A stretch of DNA of 64,000 nt from VXNE01 sp965203615 (GTDB lineage Bacteria > Pseudomonadota > Gammaproteobacteria > Pseudomonadales > Azotimanducaceae), in contig OZ241900.1 of the NCBI GenBank assembly GCA_965203615.1, positions 1,488,001-1,552,000 on the forward strand, given 5' to 3'. The position numbers and the translations under genes were made by a program. Below are positions 7,958-16,364 of the stretch, piece after piece (position 1 is the first letter of the stretch; each line of letters opens with the position of its first letter). The notes beneath the pieces are model-generated. The model was not told where the DNA came from and made no database searches. It worked only from the letters and a program-made list of their open reading frames with translations.

Positions 7958-9346
7958 CTTGACCACATCGGGCGTCAGCCCGCGCGTGACGCGCATGAGC
8001 ATCGCCAGTGCAGCGAGCAGCAACACGGTCCCCACGAGAAGCGCGAAGGACTCCAGCCGCAGGATGACGTAAAGCACGGAGTAGAGGATCGCGAGGGAGC
8101 CGAACGCCGCGCCGGCAAGCCGACGATTGCCGGTCGAACCGTTGGCGTACCAACCGATCATGCCGGCAAGCACCACCGCCGCCACGACATAGCCCAGCGT
8201 GAAGCCGATGTGTTCCGCGAGTGCCAGCAGCGTCAGGAAGAACAGCACGAGTGCAACGCTCGTCACGCCATACTGCACGAAGTGAAATCGCATACCGGTC
8301 GTCAGCTCAAGACAGAGCACGCTCACCAGGGTCAAGACCACGAACAGCAGGCCATACTTGACGCTGCGCTCGATCAACCCGTACAAATCGATGGGATCGA
8401 AGACGGTGAAACCGAGATCCTTGTCCCTGAATCCGTCGATCGACGAAACCTGCATCACGCTGGGAAAACCGCGCGCCAGTTCGCCCGTGGTCCACGCCGC
8501 CGTGAAACCGCCGCGGTTGATGTCGTGGGTGTCCGGCAGCAGGCGGCCATCGAAGCTCGGATGTGGCCAACTGGACTTCATGGCCAGCGTCGAACGGTCG
8601 CCCACCGGCACAGCGGAGAACCGACCCGTTCCACGCAAGTCGAGTGCGACGGAAAAGATACCGCCACGTGTCACCTTGTCCCCCATTTCACCGGTCAGGC
8701 CCTCCTCAACCGGGCCACCCCCCGACGCGGCACTCAATCCCACTTCCCCGTCTCGCCACACCAGGGTCGCCTCGCGAATTCCCCGCGGATCGGATATGCC
8801 GATGCCAACGAACGCCAGATCCAGCCGCAACGCGCCGAACCGGTGCTGCAGTTCCGCCACGTCAAGGGGCGCGAACTCGCCCTCGGCAGCGACTCCCATA
8901 CTGAATGCCGCCACATCGAAAATCCCACGCCGGCGAATCTCGTGACTGGTCTCAATTTCCATGTCGATGCGCTCGGGCATCACCGCCACGTAGTCCTGGC
9001 GATGCCCTCCCGCGCTGTCGTCGACGATGCGGATGTCGACACGCTCGGACACCACCGCGACCTGATCCTCCTCGCCCGCCTCGCGTCCGCGTTCGTCCAG
9101 GGGAATGAATATGACGGGCCCAACGATGCGCTGTTCCTCACTCCAGGAATGGGCGATGTCCCGAACCGCCTCATTGCGGTATCCCACCCGATCGGCAACG
9201 GTGCAGGTCACGAGCCCAAGCGGAATCATCGAGACGATAACGAGGGCGGCGACGACGCCGAACCGAACCGAAATGGAACCCTCGTTGAACCGCGAGCGCC
9301 GGGGGCGCTCGGACGAGGGTGGTGAATTCGAACTTGCATCGCTCAT
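7955..9346 (-). CDS. creD: CreD-family inner membrane protein
   Basis: 463 residues. An N-terminal membrane segment ('FGVVAALVIVSMIPLGLVTC') precedes the CreD hallmark 'VGYRNEAVRDIAHSW' and 'EEQRIVGPVIFIPL'. A large periplasmic domain follows (about 60-310), then four to five closely spaced C-terminal membrane helices from 'YGLLFVVLTLVSVLCLEL' onward. Topology and length match E. coli CreD (Cet), a CreBC-regulated protein linked to colicin E2 tolerance and envelope integrity. No creBC genes are present nearby, so regulation cannot be inferred. Confidence 0.88.
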   Translation of the reverse strand: MSDASSNSPPSSERPRRSRFNEGSISVRFGVVAALVIVSMIPLGLVTCTVADRVGYRNEAVRDIAHSWSEEQRIVGPVIFIPLDERGREAGEEDQVAVVSERVDIRIVDDSAGGHRQDYVAVMPERIDMEIETSHEIRRRGIFDVAAFSMGVAAEGEFAPLDVAELQHRFGALRLDLAFVGIGISDPRGIREATLVWRDGEVGLSAASGGGPVEEGLTGEMGDKVTRGGIFSVALDLRGTGRFSAVPVGDRSTLAMKSSWPHPSFDGRLLPDTHDINRGGFTAAWTTGELARGFPSVMQVSSIDGFRDKDLGFTVFDPIDLYGLIERSVKYGLLFVVLTLVSVLCLELTTGMRFHFVQYGVTSVALVLFFLTLLALAEHIGFTLGYVVAAVVLAGMIGWYANGSTGNRRLAGAAFGSLAILYSVLYVILRLESFALLVGTVLLLAALAMLMRVTRGLTPDVVK

Positions 9347-9524
9347 GCGGGACTCCGTGTTTCACATAGTCTGATGAACGCGAATCCTAGGGGCGCCCAT
9401 GCGGGAGAAGGTGCAGGAAACCCGCAAAAAGGCGGATGGGTGTACTCCAAGCCGGCGTCGCTGGGTTACGCCAGCCATTGCGCGTCGCGCAGCCGGCGCT
9501 AGTCGATCCCTGGCCCCGAAAGCC

Positions 9525-9839
9525 CTAAAGAATCAAATGGACGTACACATTGGTGGCGATGTGGCTTACCCAGTAAACGACAACCGTCGCTTTCGCCAAC
9601 AGCACCCATACCGGTCGCCCCTCGTACTTCTCCGCTGCCCGCCAAATGCTGATCGAGATCACGCACAGAAGCACGAAGTGCACACTGTCCAGATCAAACG
9701 CGGCAAGGATGTTCACGTCCCACTCGCGCCCCGCAAGACCGATAAGGACGCTGACGGCGCTGGTACCCACGTACATGAGCAGACCGAACCAGCAAGTCTT
9801 TGCGAGCCCACAATCTCCGCTGACAAATCTCCTGATCAT
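9525..9839 (-). CDS. Small integral membrane protein
   Basis: 104 residues with about three to four hydrophobic segments ('TCWFGLLMYVGTSAVSVLIG', 'VHFVLLCVISISIWRAAEKY', 'VWVLLAKATVVVYWVSHIA'). No family recognised. Its ATG overlaps the stop codon of the upstream decayed sulfotransferase frame (ATGA), so the two were translationally coupled. That makes it likely a real gene even though its function is unknown. Confidence 0.6.
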   Translation of the reverse strand: MIRRFVSGDCGLAKTCWFGLLMYVGTSAVSVLIGLAGREWDVNILAAFDLDSVHFVLLCVISISIWRAAEKYEGRPVWVLLAKATVVVYWVSHIATNVYVHLIL

Positions 9840-10551
9840 CCAGCGCGCTCCTCAACCGTTCCGACCCGCGGCCGATAATCCCATGCCTCCACGGCGAATC
9901 CCCACTTCCGGTCGACGTTCCTGATGGTCTCCGGATCGATCCGATGGGCGTTCTTGCGATACCCGGAAAGGCTCTCGAGATAGTCGGTGATCGGCCCTCG
10001 GGCCTGGTCCCAATCCGGCAGCTCCAGTTCGGCGTACAGGCGTTCAAGCTCCGCCATGGGATTCCTCTCGAGATCCTCGACAGATGCGAAGTATTGGCGA
10101 GCGCGATCTCCTCCTCCTGGGGCTGATCCATGGTCACGGCCATGTTGTCCTTCGGGCGCGTCGCGGGGACCCCCCGAGCGATCAGGCGCTCCAACCGGCC
10201 TCGCCCGATCAGGAACATCGGCGCCGCAATGGCCTGGAACGTCGAGACAGCACCGAAACCCGGATCGTGCGCGATCAGGTTGAGCAGATGCGTGGTGCCC
10301 GAGCGGCCGTAGCCCTGGATGTACAGCGGTGCTTCGTCGATCGCGACTCGCGCCATCCGTGACGGGCCGTAGCGGAGGCGCTCGGCGAGCCGCAGCGGCG
10401 ACGTCACGGTACTGATAGCCAGCACCCGTGCCAGCTTGGCCCAATACCGGCGCGGCACCCCGCCGTTGTCCGCGATCAGGCGCAGCCACACCTCGAGGGG
10501 CGCCATAGAGAACACATGCTGCCCCGAGGCCCCGGGGTCCGCGACGCTCAT
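9836..10551 (-). pseudogene. Sulfotransferase-family gene with internal deletion and frameshift
   Basis: The 5' part (10551 to about 10110) encodes a good PAPS-dependent sulfotransferase N-terminus, including the 5'-phosphosulfate loop 'YIQGYGRSGTTHLLNLIAHD' and 'QPQEEEIALANTS'. The next bases switch to another frame that carries the family C-terminus: 'FASVEDLERNPMAELERLYA' and 'YLESLSGYRKNAHRIDPETI'. The middle of the domain, normally some 120-150 residues with the 3'-phosphate binding site and acceptor pocket, is absent. Both ends are well conserved, so the loss looks recent. Translation from the start would give a garbled tail; the second frame still couples to the small membrane protein downstream. 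Confidence 0.75.
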
Positions 10552-10731
10552 ACAAGCGCCCCCGCGTCGATCACCATGAGGAATTGCCGGTCGGTATCAC
10601 GATCGGGCAAGACTAACGCCTCGAGGCGCGGCTCGGTTGGCAAGCCCCGCCCAGACGCGTTCCCCGATTGCACCGAAACACTCCATCTAACAACATGGGT
10701 CCCCGAATCCCTCAACCCAAGAGATCCGGCG

Positions 10732-12018
10732 ATGAGAATACTCGGCTACAGCCTGGCAGCTCTCTGCGCCATCGCCCTGACGCTGTACTTCGCGTTCTTC
10801 TTCAACCCCCAGTCGGAAGACCAGGAGGCGATGAACGCGTCCTGGGGCCGTTTCGCGGAGGATGTTGCGGCACTCGGCGAGGTCGTCGAGAACGCGCCGT
10901 TCAATCGCGACGAACGCACGGCGGCGGCGGGGTATCGGCACATTGCCCGCTTTCTGGCGACTTTCCTGGCCGACTCCATGGACTATCGCGACCCGGAATA
11001 CCCGCGGTTCTCGCGATTCCCCAACACCGTCGCGCGTATCGGTTGGGACAATCCGGACAATCCGTATCTCGCGTTTCCCGTGCGCGGCGATCACACCTAC
11101 CGGCTGCGCGGAAACACGCGCAATTTCGACCTGATCACCATCAATGTCTACAGCGGGATGCTGGGCCACACGCCGGTGACGGACATCCGCACCGTATCAA
11201 GCGTCGCCTCGGACGACCTCGACATCGACCAGAACGGCGACTTTGTCCTGACGCTCGGCGCGGAACCCGCCGAAGGCGACTGGCTCAAGCTGGAACCGGA
11301 CGCGTACATCGTCGTGATACGCAGGCTGGTCTCCGACTGGGAGAGGACCGATGAAGGGTTATGGGAAGTCCTCAATCTGACCACCCTGGGCAAGGGCTCG
11401 ACCCGCCCGGCGCCCGAGTCGGTCGCCCGCAGGCTCGATGACGCCGTGACCCAGACCCGCGACCTGCGAGAGCTGCTCACCCTCGCACACCGGATCACCT
11501 TTCAGCTCGCTCTCAGCCCCAACGAAGTCTCCGAACCCGCGGTAAGCGATCCGAATCTGCCCATGGCCGACCCCTTCCAGGCCGCTTCCCGGGGCTATTT
11601 CCGGCTGGAAGAGGATGAAGCGCTGCTGGTGGAAGCGCCCACCGCCGACTGTCGCTACACCAACATCCAGCTAGCCAACCCGTGGATGGAGTCACTCGAC
11701 TACGCCAGCCACCAGGCGAGCCTGAATCACCGCACCGCGCACGTCGACGCCGACGGCCGCGTGCGCTACGTCATCAGCCTTCGCGATCCCGGCGTTCAGA
11801 ACTGGCTGGACACCGCCGGCTGGGCCGAGGGGTCACTTTGCGCCCGGTGGACGTATTGCACCGAGTACCCCACCGGTATCTCGGCCCGCCTGGTCAAGCT
11901 GGATGAGCTCGATAAACACCTGCCTGCCGACACGCCGAGGGTCGATCCGGTGGAACGCGCGCGGGTCGTCGCGGTGCGGCAAGCCGCCATAAGCCGGCGC
12001 TATGCCGGCGGCTCCTGA
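10732..12018 (+). CDS. DUF1214-domain protein, membrane anchored
   Basis: 428 residues from the ATG at 10732, preceded by GAGA and giving a clean N-terminal anchor 'MRILGYSLAALCAIALTLYF'. The rest should be periplasmic. The C-terminal portion ('YFRLEEDEALLVEAPTADCR', then 'YVISLRDPGVQNWLDTAGW', 'LCARWTY') matches the DUF1214 pattern. DUF1214 proteins, often paired with DUF1254, are of unknown biochemical function; here no separate DUF1254 gene is visible. It stands alone between a pseudogene and a toxin module. Confidence 0.75.
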   Translation: MRILGYSLAALCAIALTLYFAFFFNPQSEDQEAMNASWGRFAEDVAALGEVVENAPFNRDERTAAAGYRHIARFLATFLADSMDYRDPEYPRFSRFPNTVARIGWDNPDNPYLAFPVRGDHTYRLRGNTRNFDLITINVYSGMLGHTPVTDIRTVSSVASDDLDIDQNGDFVLTLGAEPAEGDWLKLEPDAYIVVIRRLVSDWERTDEGLWEVLNLTTLGKGSTRPAPESVARRLDDAVTQTRDLRELLTLAHRITFQLALSPNEVSEPAVSDPNLPMADPFQAASRGYFRLEEDEALLVEAPTADCRYTNIQLANPWMESLDYASHQASLNHRTAHVDADGRVRYVISLRDPGVQNWLDTAGWAEGSLCARWTYCTEYPTGISARLVKLDELDKHLPADTPRVDPVERARVVAVRQAAISRRYAGGS

Positions 12019-12089
12019 GGCCCCGCTCTCAATAGAACAGCGCATGCCGCAAATGCGCCGCGATGCCTCGGCAACGCTCCTGTCCAGGA

Positions 12090-12797
12090 TCAGGCCGAAT
12101 ACGCCGGCCGACGCTCTCGCACTCGGAGGCTGTCAGACAGTCTCTCGGCCTCGCGCAAACGCGACAGCGCCTCGTCGCGCGAAAAGAGCGACGGTGCCCG
12201 AGGCCGGCCGGCAGTCGCCCGAGGCAGCCAATCGGACTGCGGAGGATCCATGAACGTGATGGTGCCCGCGCAGACAGTCGCCACGAGTTTGTGCTGGGGC
12301 CCCGCGTTGTCCAGGAAGTAGACGACGTCCGCCATGCCGGCGACGCGACGCGCATTGTCCAACGAACGGGGAAGGCGCCGCTCCTGGGCATGGCTCGAGA
12401 TGTCATGTCCGCCCGACGCGACGCGAAACGAGACTCGACTCCTGGCTGTTCTTGCCGAGAGGATTCCCACGAACACCATCACAACGCGGTAGTCGGACGC
12501 ATGTGCCGCGGACACGCTGCGAAGGATCTCCCGGCCCGACAGCGTCGTTTCACGCACGAACGGCTTCCGGGCGGCAATCAGGGACCGCGTACGCCGAATC
12601 ACCTCTCTTCCGGCCTTGATGTGGATCGCTGTCTGACCCGGGCTCGCGGCAAGCGACTTCGCGATGTCGTCCGGGTTCAGGTATTCGCCGGCCTGGTAAC
12701 CGGCATCCAGGAATCGCCGGTAGGCCGTGGTCTTGCCCGCGCCGTTGGGACCCGCGAAGAGCGTGAAGCGCGGCCGGTCAGTGGTATCGAACGCCAT
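12090..12797 (-). CDS. Zeta-toxin-family P-loop kinase
   Basis: 235 residues from the ATG at 12797. 'RFTLFAGPNGAGKTTAYRRF' holds the Walker A loop (about 16-23), then 'AGEYLNPDDIAKSL' and 'REVIRRTRSLIAARKPFVRE' with 'TTLSGR', the pattern of zeta toxins and related kinases that phosphorylate UDP-N-acetylglucosamine precursors in characterised cases. The start lies 20 bases inside the end of the upstream small gene, so the two are coupled. The C-terminal ~50 residues are Arg-rich and less typical. The target here is unknown. Confidence 0.8.
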   Translation of the reverse strand: MAFDTTDRPRFTLFAGPNGAGKTTAYRRFLDAGYQAGEYLNPDDIAKSLAASPGQTAIHIKAGREVIRRTRSLIAARKPFVRETTLSGREILRSVSAAHASDYRVVMVFVGILSARTARSRVSFRVASGGHDISSHAQERRLPRSLDNARRVAGMADVVYFLDNAGPQHKLVATVCAGTITFMDPPQSDWLPRATAGRPRAPSLFSRDEALSRLREAERLSDSLRVRERRPAYSA

Positions 12798-13038
12798 CCA
12801 GCGAGACCTTGTGCTGCCGGAACAGGGCCAGGACCGCTTCCCGGTCATCCGGGTCGGGCATCGGGGTGTACGACCCATCGGGGTGATAGAGCACCGTCTC
12901 GCCGTCGATCTCGATCACGCGCGATATCCCCAACCGATCGCATTCCTCGTTGAACTTGCGCCCTCCCTCATCGAGCACCGCCATGAACTCGACGGGATCG
13001 AGGTCCTCCATGTACTTCTTTTTCGTGGATGTCGACAT
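12778..13038 (-). CDS. Putative antitoxin partner of the zeta-like toxin
   Basis: 86 residues beginning 'MSTSTKKKYMEDLDPVEFMA'; a longer start at 13083 is possible. The protein is acidic, with 'FNEECDRLGISRVIEIDGE' and a C-terminal 'REAVLALFRQHKVSLDGVRY'. It is not a classical epsilon antitoxin, but small upstream genes overlapping a zeta-type kinase by about 20 bases are the normal arrangement for chromosomal modules. The antitoxin role is inferred from position and size only. Confidence 0.6.
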   Translation of the reverse strand: MSTSTKKKYMEDLDPVEFMAVLDEGGRKFNEECDRLGISRVIEIDGETVLYHPDGSYTPMPDPDDREAVLALFRQHKVSLDGVRYH

Positions 13039-13087
13039 CGGCTCTCCGGTCACCTGTGTCGATGATAGTGTCATTTCCCCCAACCTG

Positions 13088-13127
13088 AAAAAAGGGCGGA
13101 GCAGACGGCAAACCGTCCACTCCGCCC
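13088..13127 (-). terminator. Rho-independent terminator of the slipin gene
   Basis: On the minus strand GGGCGGAGtgGACGG (13127-13113) is followed by TTTG, its complement, and then TTTTTT. The stem is 7+5 bp around a small internal mismatch. It lies 14 bases after the slipin stop codon and is the clearest intrinsic terminator in this part of the window. Confidence 0.85.
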
Positions 13128-13140
13128 ACGCGGCGCGAAC

Positions 13141-14277
13141 TCACTGCTTCAGGTGAACCAGCTCGTTCAGGACGCTGTCCAGACCCCCGTAGACCGACAG
13201 GTTGCCGACCTTCTCGGTGACCTTTTCCAGCGTCTCCAGCTCCTTCAGCCGCAAGGCCACGGCATTGCTCTCCATGACCTTGGCCGTGTTGAGCAGCGAC
13301 CGGGTCGCGTTGGTTTCCTCGCGACGTCGGATCACGTTGGCCTGTGCCGCCTTTTCGGCTTCCACCACCTTGCCGAGCAGATCTTTCATGTCGCCCGGCA
13401 GGATGATGTCCTTCACGCCAACGCTGTCGACGGCGATGCCGATGTCCGCGAAGCGTTCGCCGACGCGCTCGGCGACAATCCGGTCGATGACCGACTTGTC
13501 CTCCAGCAACGCGTCGAGCGTGCGCGTGCCGACCGCGGCGCGCAGACCGAACTGGATCTCCTTGTACAGGTGATCCAGCGGATCTTTCGCCGCGCGCACG
13601 GCTTTCTCCGCATCCACGAACCGGTAGGTCGCGGTCAGGTTCACCCGCAGGCTGACCTTGTCGCGGGTCAGGATTTCCTGACCCTGTACGTCAAGCGTCT
13701 TCACGCGCAGGTCCACGACCTCCACCTTTACGGCGGGGCCGTAGGTCCAGAACGCATGCGCGCCCGGTTCGAGCGAAGCGGTCAGCTTGCCGTCGACGTA
13801 CAGCAAACCGGCGTGTCCGTCCGGCACCTCGCGCGAGTAAACGCCGTACTGGCCCGAGCCACGAAAAGGGCTCAAGGCCGCGAGTTCCCGGGCGAGCTTC
13901 GCTCCGACCGCGAGACCCGTTTCCAGGTCGAAACGCTCCACCCGCGTCTCCACAGGACCCTTCCAGTAGAGCTTTCGCTCCGCCGGACCGATGACCTCGG
14001 CGACGCGCGCGTTCTGGTACACGACCGCCACTTCGCTCGCGTCGGTCTCGACCAACGTGAACAGTCGATCGACGTCCGCGCGCTCCGCCTCGACCAGGTA
14101 GTCGACGAGCCGGTGCACGAACGACGGCTCTGCCAGGTCGAAACGTTCGACGTCGTAACGCGAACGCAACCCGCGAAAGCGGTACGTCCCCGGCTCAAGG
14201 AAACGGATGAAGTCACCGTCCTTGAACAGGAGTCCACGCTCGTGCTTCAGCACGATGAATTTCTGAACAAACAACAT
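13141..14277 (-). CDS. Slipin / SPFH (band 7) protein
   Basis: 378 residues from the ATG at 14277, which has GGAGGG just upstream. The core is a prohibitin-homology domain: 'VEVVDLRVKTLDVQGQEILT', 'VSLRVNLTATYRFVDAEKAV', 'LDALLEDKSVIDRIVAERV', 'FADIGIAVDSVGVKDIILPG'. A helical tail with 'VEAEKAAQANVIRRREETNA' follows, as in bacterial slipins. An extended N-terminal region (about 1-140) replaces the usual hydrophobic hairpin, so it may be a peripheral protein. SPFH proteins form membrane-associated rings; slipins often pair with NfeD proteases, but none is nearby. Confidence 0.82.
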   Translation of the reverse strand: MLFVQKFIVLKHERGLLFKDGDFIRFLEPGTYRFRGLRSRYDVERFDLAEPSFVHRLVDYLVEAERADVDRLFTLVETDASEVAVVYQNARVAEVIGPAERKLYWKGPVETRVERFDLETGLAVGAKLARELAALSPFRGSGQYGVYSREVPDGHAGLLYVDGKLTASLEPGAHAFWTYGPAVKVEVVDLRVKTLDVQGQEILTRDKVSLRVNLTATYRFVDAEKAVRAAKDPLDHLYKEIQFGLRAAVGTRTLDALLEDKSVIDRIVAERVGERFADIGIAVDSVGVKDIILPGDMKDLLGKVVEAEKAAQANVIRRREETNATRSLLNTAKVMESNAVALRLKELETLEKVTEKVGNLSVYGGLDSVLNELVHLKQ

Positions 14278-14613
14278 GGCCTGCCCTCCTTCTCTCTCCA
14301 AAAAATGGCCCGCTCCCACAACCCAGTCGCGGACCGATGGTGCCGCCGTATCGGACGTACCGCGCGCGGTCGTCCCTCTCCGGCTTCAACCCCACGAGAG
14401 GGATGAAGCGTTCAAGCGAACGCCTCGCAGGCGATCCGCCGGATACGACAGCCGCTCGCCTGGCAGGGCGCCAGGCCAGCCCACCCGTCGGCTCCGTCGT
14501 TGCTGTGCCGGCCCTTTAAGGGAAGGCACCGGGAACGGGCCCCGTGTAACGAATATCGCTCGTTACCAGCGATTTGCACGGTTATCAGCCGTGTGACCGT
14601 TTCAAAGGTCGTC
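14278..14613. other. Intergenic region with hairpins, no gene
   Basis: No convincing coding sequence. Between 14540 and 14605 there are three short stem-loops: GTAACG..CGTTAC, ATCGCT..AGCGAT and CACGG..CCGTG. They lie on the 3' side of the tRNA on the minus strand and overlap one another, so they may be alternative structures in the tRNA trailer. No T-run follows. Confidence 0.4.
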
Positions 14614-14686
14614 GATGGAATGCCGGAATCGAACCGGCAACACCCAGTTCCCAAGACCGGTGCTCTACCTATTGAGCTAATTCCAC
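14614..14686 (-). tRNA. tRNA-Pro(TGG)-like gene with atypical acceptor end
   Basis: A full cloverleaf can be drawn by hand: acceptor GTGGAAT/ATTCCAT (one G-U at 1-72), T8-A9, D stem GCTC/GAGC with loop AATAGGTA, anticodon stem CCGGT/ACTGG with loop CTTGGGA, five-base variable loop, and T arm GCCGG-TTCGATT-CCGGC. The anticodon is TGG (Pro). It departs from bacterial tRNA-Pro in lacking the C1-G72 pair and A73 that ProRS recognises (here G1-U72 and C73), and no CCA is encoded (CGACG follows). It may be a decayed or repurposed tRNA. Confidence 0.6.
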
Positions 14687-14802
14687 AGGTTGGGTGCGCA
14701 CAAGCCGCTCGGTACACACCGTGCGATGGGTAGCGTGAGTGCGCCGGACGGGATTCGAGAACCCGCGCCATCAGAACGCCGCACGCCGCCCAACCCCAGG
14801 TC

Positions 14803-14824
14803 GGGCGAGGCGTTCGCCTCGCCC
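14803..14824. repeat. Perfect 22-bp palindrome
   Basis: GGGCGAGGCG-TT-CGCCTCGCCC forms a ten-base-pair stem. It lies between the tRNA and the terminator of the small transcription unit. No T-run follows on either strand, so termination is unlikely; the role is unknown. Confidence 0.4.
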
Positions 14825-14876
14825 CTCGCCGCACCGGAAACCGGCGCGGCGCGATTCACATATTTCTCCAAGCCAT

Positions 14877-14909
14877 AAAAAAAGCCCTGTTCGGAAACCG
14901 ACCAGGGCT
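14877..14909 (-). terminator. Rho-independent terminator
   Basis: On the minus strand AGCCCTG and CAGGGCT pair (14909-14903 with 14889-14883), continued inward by TCGG/CCGA across a single mismatch, and followed by seven T residues. It closes the short unit that starts at the promoter near 15130-15157. Confidence 0.85.
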
Positions 14910-14962
14910 CTCTTCCCTGGAAGGTCGAAAGCGCCGCCTTCCAGGAATACCTTCAAGGAAAG

Positions 14963-15091
14963 TCAACGCACGATCGTTGTGTCCTCGCACGCGAGCCCAC
15001 CGCCGCAATTCGCGGACTGCGACGGTAGCGACGCGCCCGGCAAATGGGCGTCGAGAGGACGCTTTGCTGTTGTCAAAATCACTGAATTCAC
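14963..15091 (-). CDS. Possible 42-residue small protein
   Basis: GTG-started ORF inside the orphan transcript, with AAGGGAA about 3-9 bases upstream. The peptide begins 'VNSVILTTAKRPLDAHLPGA' and contains two Cys near its end. No family recognised. Support comes from the ribosome-binding site and from being the main ORF in a short unit with its own promoter and terminator. Translation is unproven. Confidence 0.35.
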   Translation of the reverse strand: MNSVILTTAKRPLDAHLPGASLPSQSANCGGGLACEDTTIVR

Positions 15092-15129
15092 GTTCCCTTG
15101 AATCCGCTTGTCCCGATGGGAGGCGCGCG

Positions 15130-15157
15130 AGTATAGGGGCAGCTCAAGGTTTGTCAA
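15130..15157 (-). promoter_or_regulatory. Near-consensus sigma70 promoter
   Basis: Minus strand TTGACA (15157-15152), 16-base spacer, TATACT (15135-15130). It overlaps the 3' end of the ankyrin gene and drives the short unit toward the terminator at 14909-14877. This is the best match to the consensus that I found in the window. Confidence 0.7.
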
Positions 15158-16364
15158 CACTTCTGACGGCACCGTGCTCTTTGAGCAGCGCGACTGCTGA
15201 CTGGCTGTTTCGCCATTGCGGTCCATCGGCGAACGCCAGGGCGAAGTCGAGCGGCGTAACGTCGCGCACCTGTCCCTCGCAGTTGGATGCGCCCCCGGTC
15301 TCGAACGGCACACTGGCGCGCAGCGTCAGGTCCGCACCGTGCGCCAGCAGGAGTTCGAGAAACGGCAGGCAGTGACCACCGGGCGAGATTACCGACCAGG
15401 ATGCGACGGTGTGGAAGATCGGGCTCTGGCCGTCGCCGCTTGCATGGAAGTACGGCGATGCGGGAAGTGCAGGCATCTCCTTACGCGTCGGCGGTCGGCG
15501 AAGCTCCCCCGGCTGAAGGCTCCCGGCGCGTGCGTTGACATCAGCGCCGCGTGACAACAACAGTCGCCCCATCTCGACTTCATTGTAGTCCGCGGCGATG
15601 TGCAGCAGCGTTGGCCCGGAACGGTTGAACGGGAGCCACAGGTAGTCGACCTCTTCGAAGCGCCGATGCACGAGCTGCGGGTCCGCATCGAGCTGCGCCG
15701 CCAGCAGGTCTATCCGTCCGCGGTGGATCGCCATGACCGATTCGGGCTGGTCGTGCGCCGCGCCGGCGTCGAGCAGCAAATCGATGACACCATGCTTCTC
15801 GGGCATACGCGCATATGTCCCCATCGCCATACGCAGCGGCGTCTCGCCGCCCGCTTCGAGATTGGGGTCGGCGCCGAGCTCAAGCAGCAGCGCGACCATG
15901 TCCGGCGCTTCGTTCAGCATCTCCGTCGCCGCGAGCAGCGGTGTGCCAACGTAGGAGCTGTCTTCCACCGTCACGGCGTTGACATCCGCACCATGCTCGA
16001 CGAGCAGGCGAACCATGTCGATCCTGCCCATTGCGGCAGCGCGACAAAGCGCGCTTGGCACCTGGGCCAGGCGCGGCTCGCGGGCCAGCATCGCTCTCGC
16101 GACGTCGATGTCGCCGTTGTTGGCCGCGGCGATCAAAGCGCCGACGGACTCCACGAGGAACGTCTTGAGCCTGGCCCAACTCGCGAAGCCGAGTTCGCGC
16201 GAGATGACGAGTTGGGCGTCGTTGAGTTTGAAGTTCGCTCCGTCCTTGACGTACGGCGCGATGCGCTCGAGCGCAGCCCGGTCGTTGTCGCGGACGGACT
16301 TCAGCAGTGACTTCGCCTGCTTCTTGAGATTGTCCAGGTTTGAACCTGGATAACGGGTAGTCAT
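15144..16364 (-). CDS. Ankyrin-repeat protein
   Basis: 406 residues. The first ~70 residues ('LDNLKKQAKSLLKSVRDNDR', 'FKLNDAQLVISRELGFASW') are a helical leader common in bacterial ankyrin proteins. Ankyrin units follow: 'MGRIDMVRLLVEHGADVNAV', 'PDMVALLLELGADPNLEAGG', 'GVIDLLLDAGA', 'HIAADYNEVEMGRLLLSRGA' and 'LPFLELLLAHGADLTLRA'. There is no signal peptide or membrane segment, so it is probably a cytosolic protein-protein interaction scaffold. Partner and function are unknown. Confidence 0.85.
   Translation of the reverse strand: MTTRYPGSNLDNLKKQAKSLLKSVRDNDRAALERIAPYVKDGANFKLNDAQLVISRELGFASWARLKTFLVESVGALIAAANNGDIDVARAMLAREPRLAQVPSALCRAAAMGRIDMVRLLVEHGADVNAVTVEDSSYVGTPLLAATEMLNEAPDMVALLLELGADPNLEAGGETPLRMAMGTYARMPEKHGVIDLLLDAGAAHDQPESVMAIHRGRIDLLAAQLDADPQLVHRRFEEVDYLWLPFNRSGPTLLHIAADYNEVEMGRLLLSRGADVNARAGSLQPGELRRPPTRKEMPALPASPYFHASGDGQSPIFHTVASWSVISPGGHCLPFLELLLAHGADLTLRASVPFETGGASNCEGQVRDVTPLDFALAFADGPQWRNSQSAVALLKEHGAVRSVDKP

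Larger units (their letters stand above)
14877..15122 (-). ncRNA. Orphan ~245-nt transcript between strong promoter and terminator
   Basis: A near-consensus promoter (15157-15130) and an intrinsic terminator (14909-14877) bracket about 245 bases on the minus strand. The 3' half also contains a 9-bp stem, CCTGGAAGG/CCTTCCAGG (14916-14924 with 14937-14945). The only ORF of note is the 42-codon one at 14963-15091. The unit could be a small RNA, a small-protein mRNA or both. It does not resemble 6S, 4.5S, RNase P or tmRNA. Confidence 0.5.

Noticed and set aside
14735..14765. Second tRNA-like T-arm (GGGTTCTCGAATCCCG on the minus strand)
   Set aside because: The loop would be nine bases and no acceptor, D or anticodon stems can be built around it.
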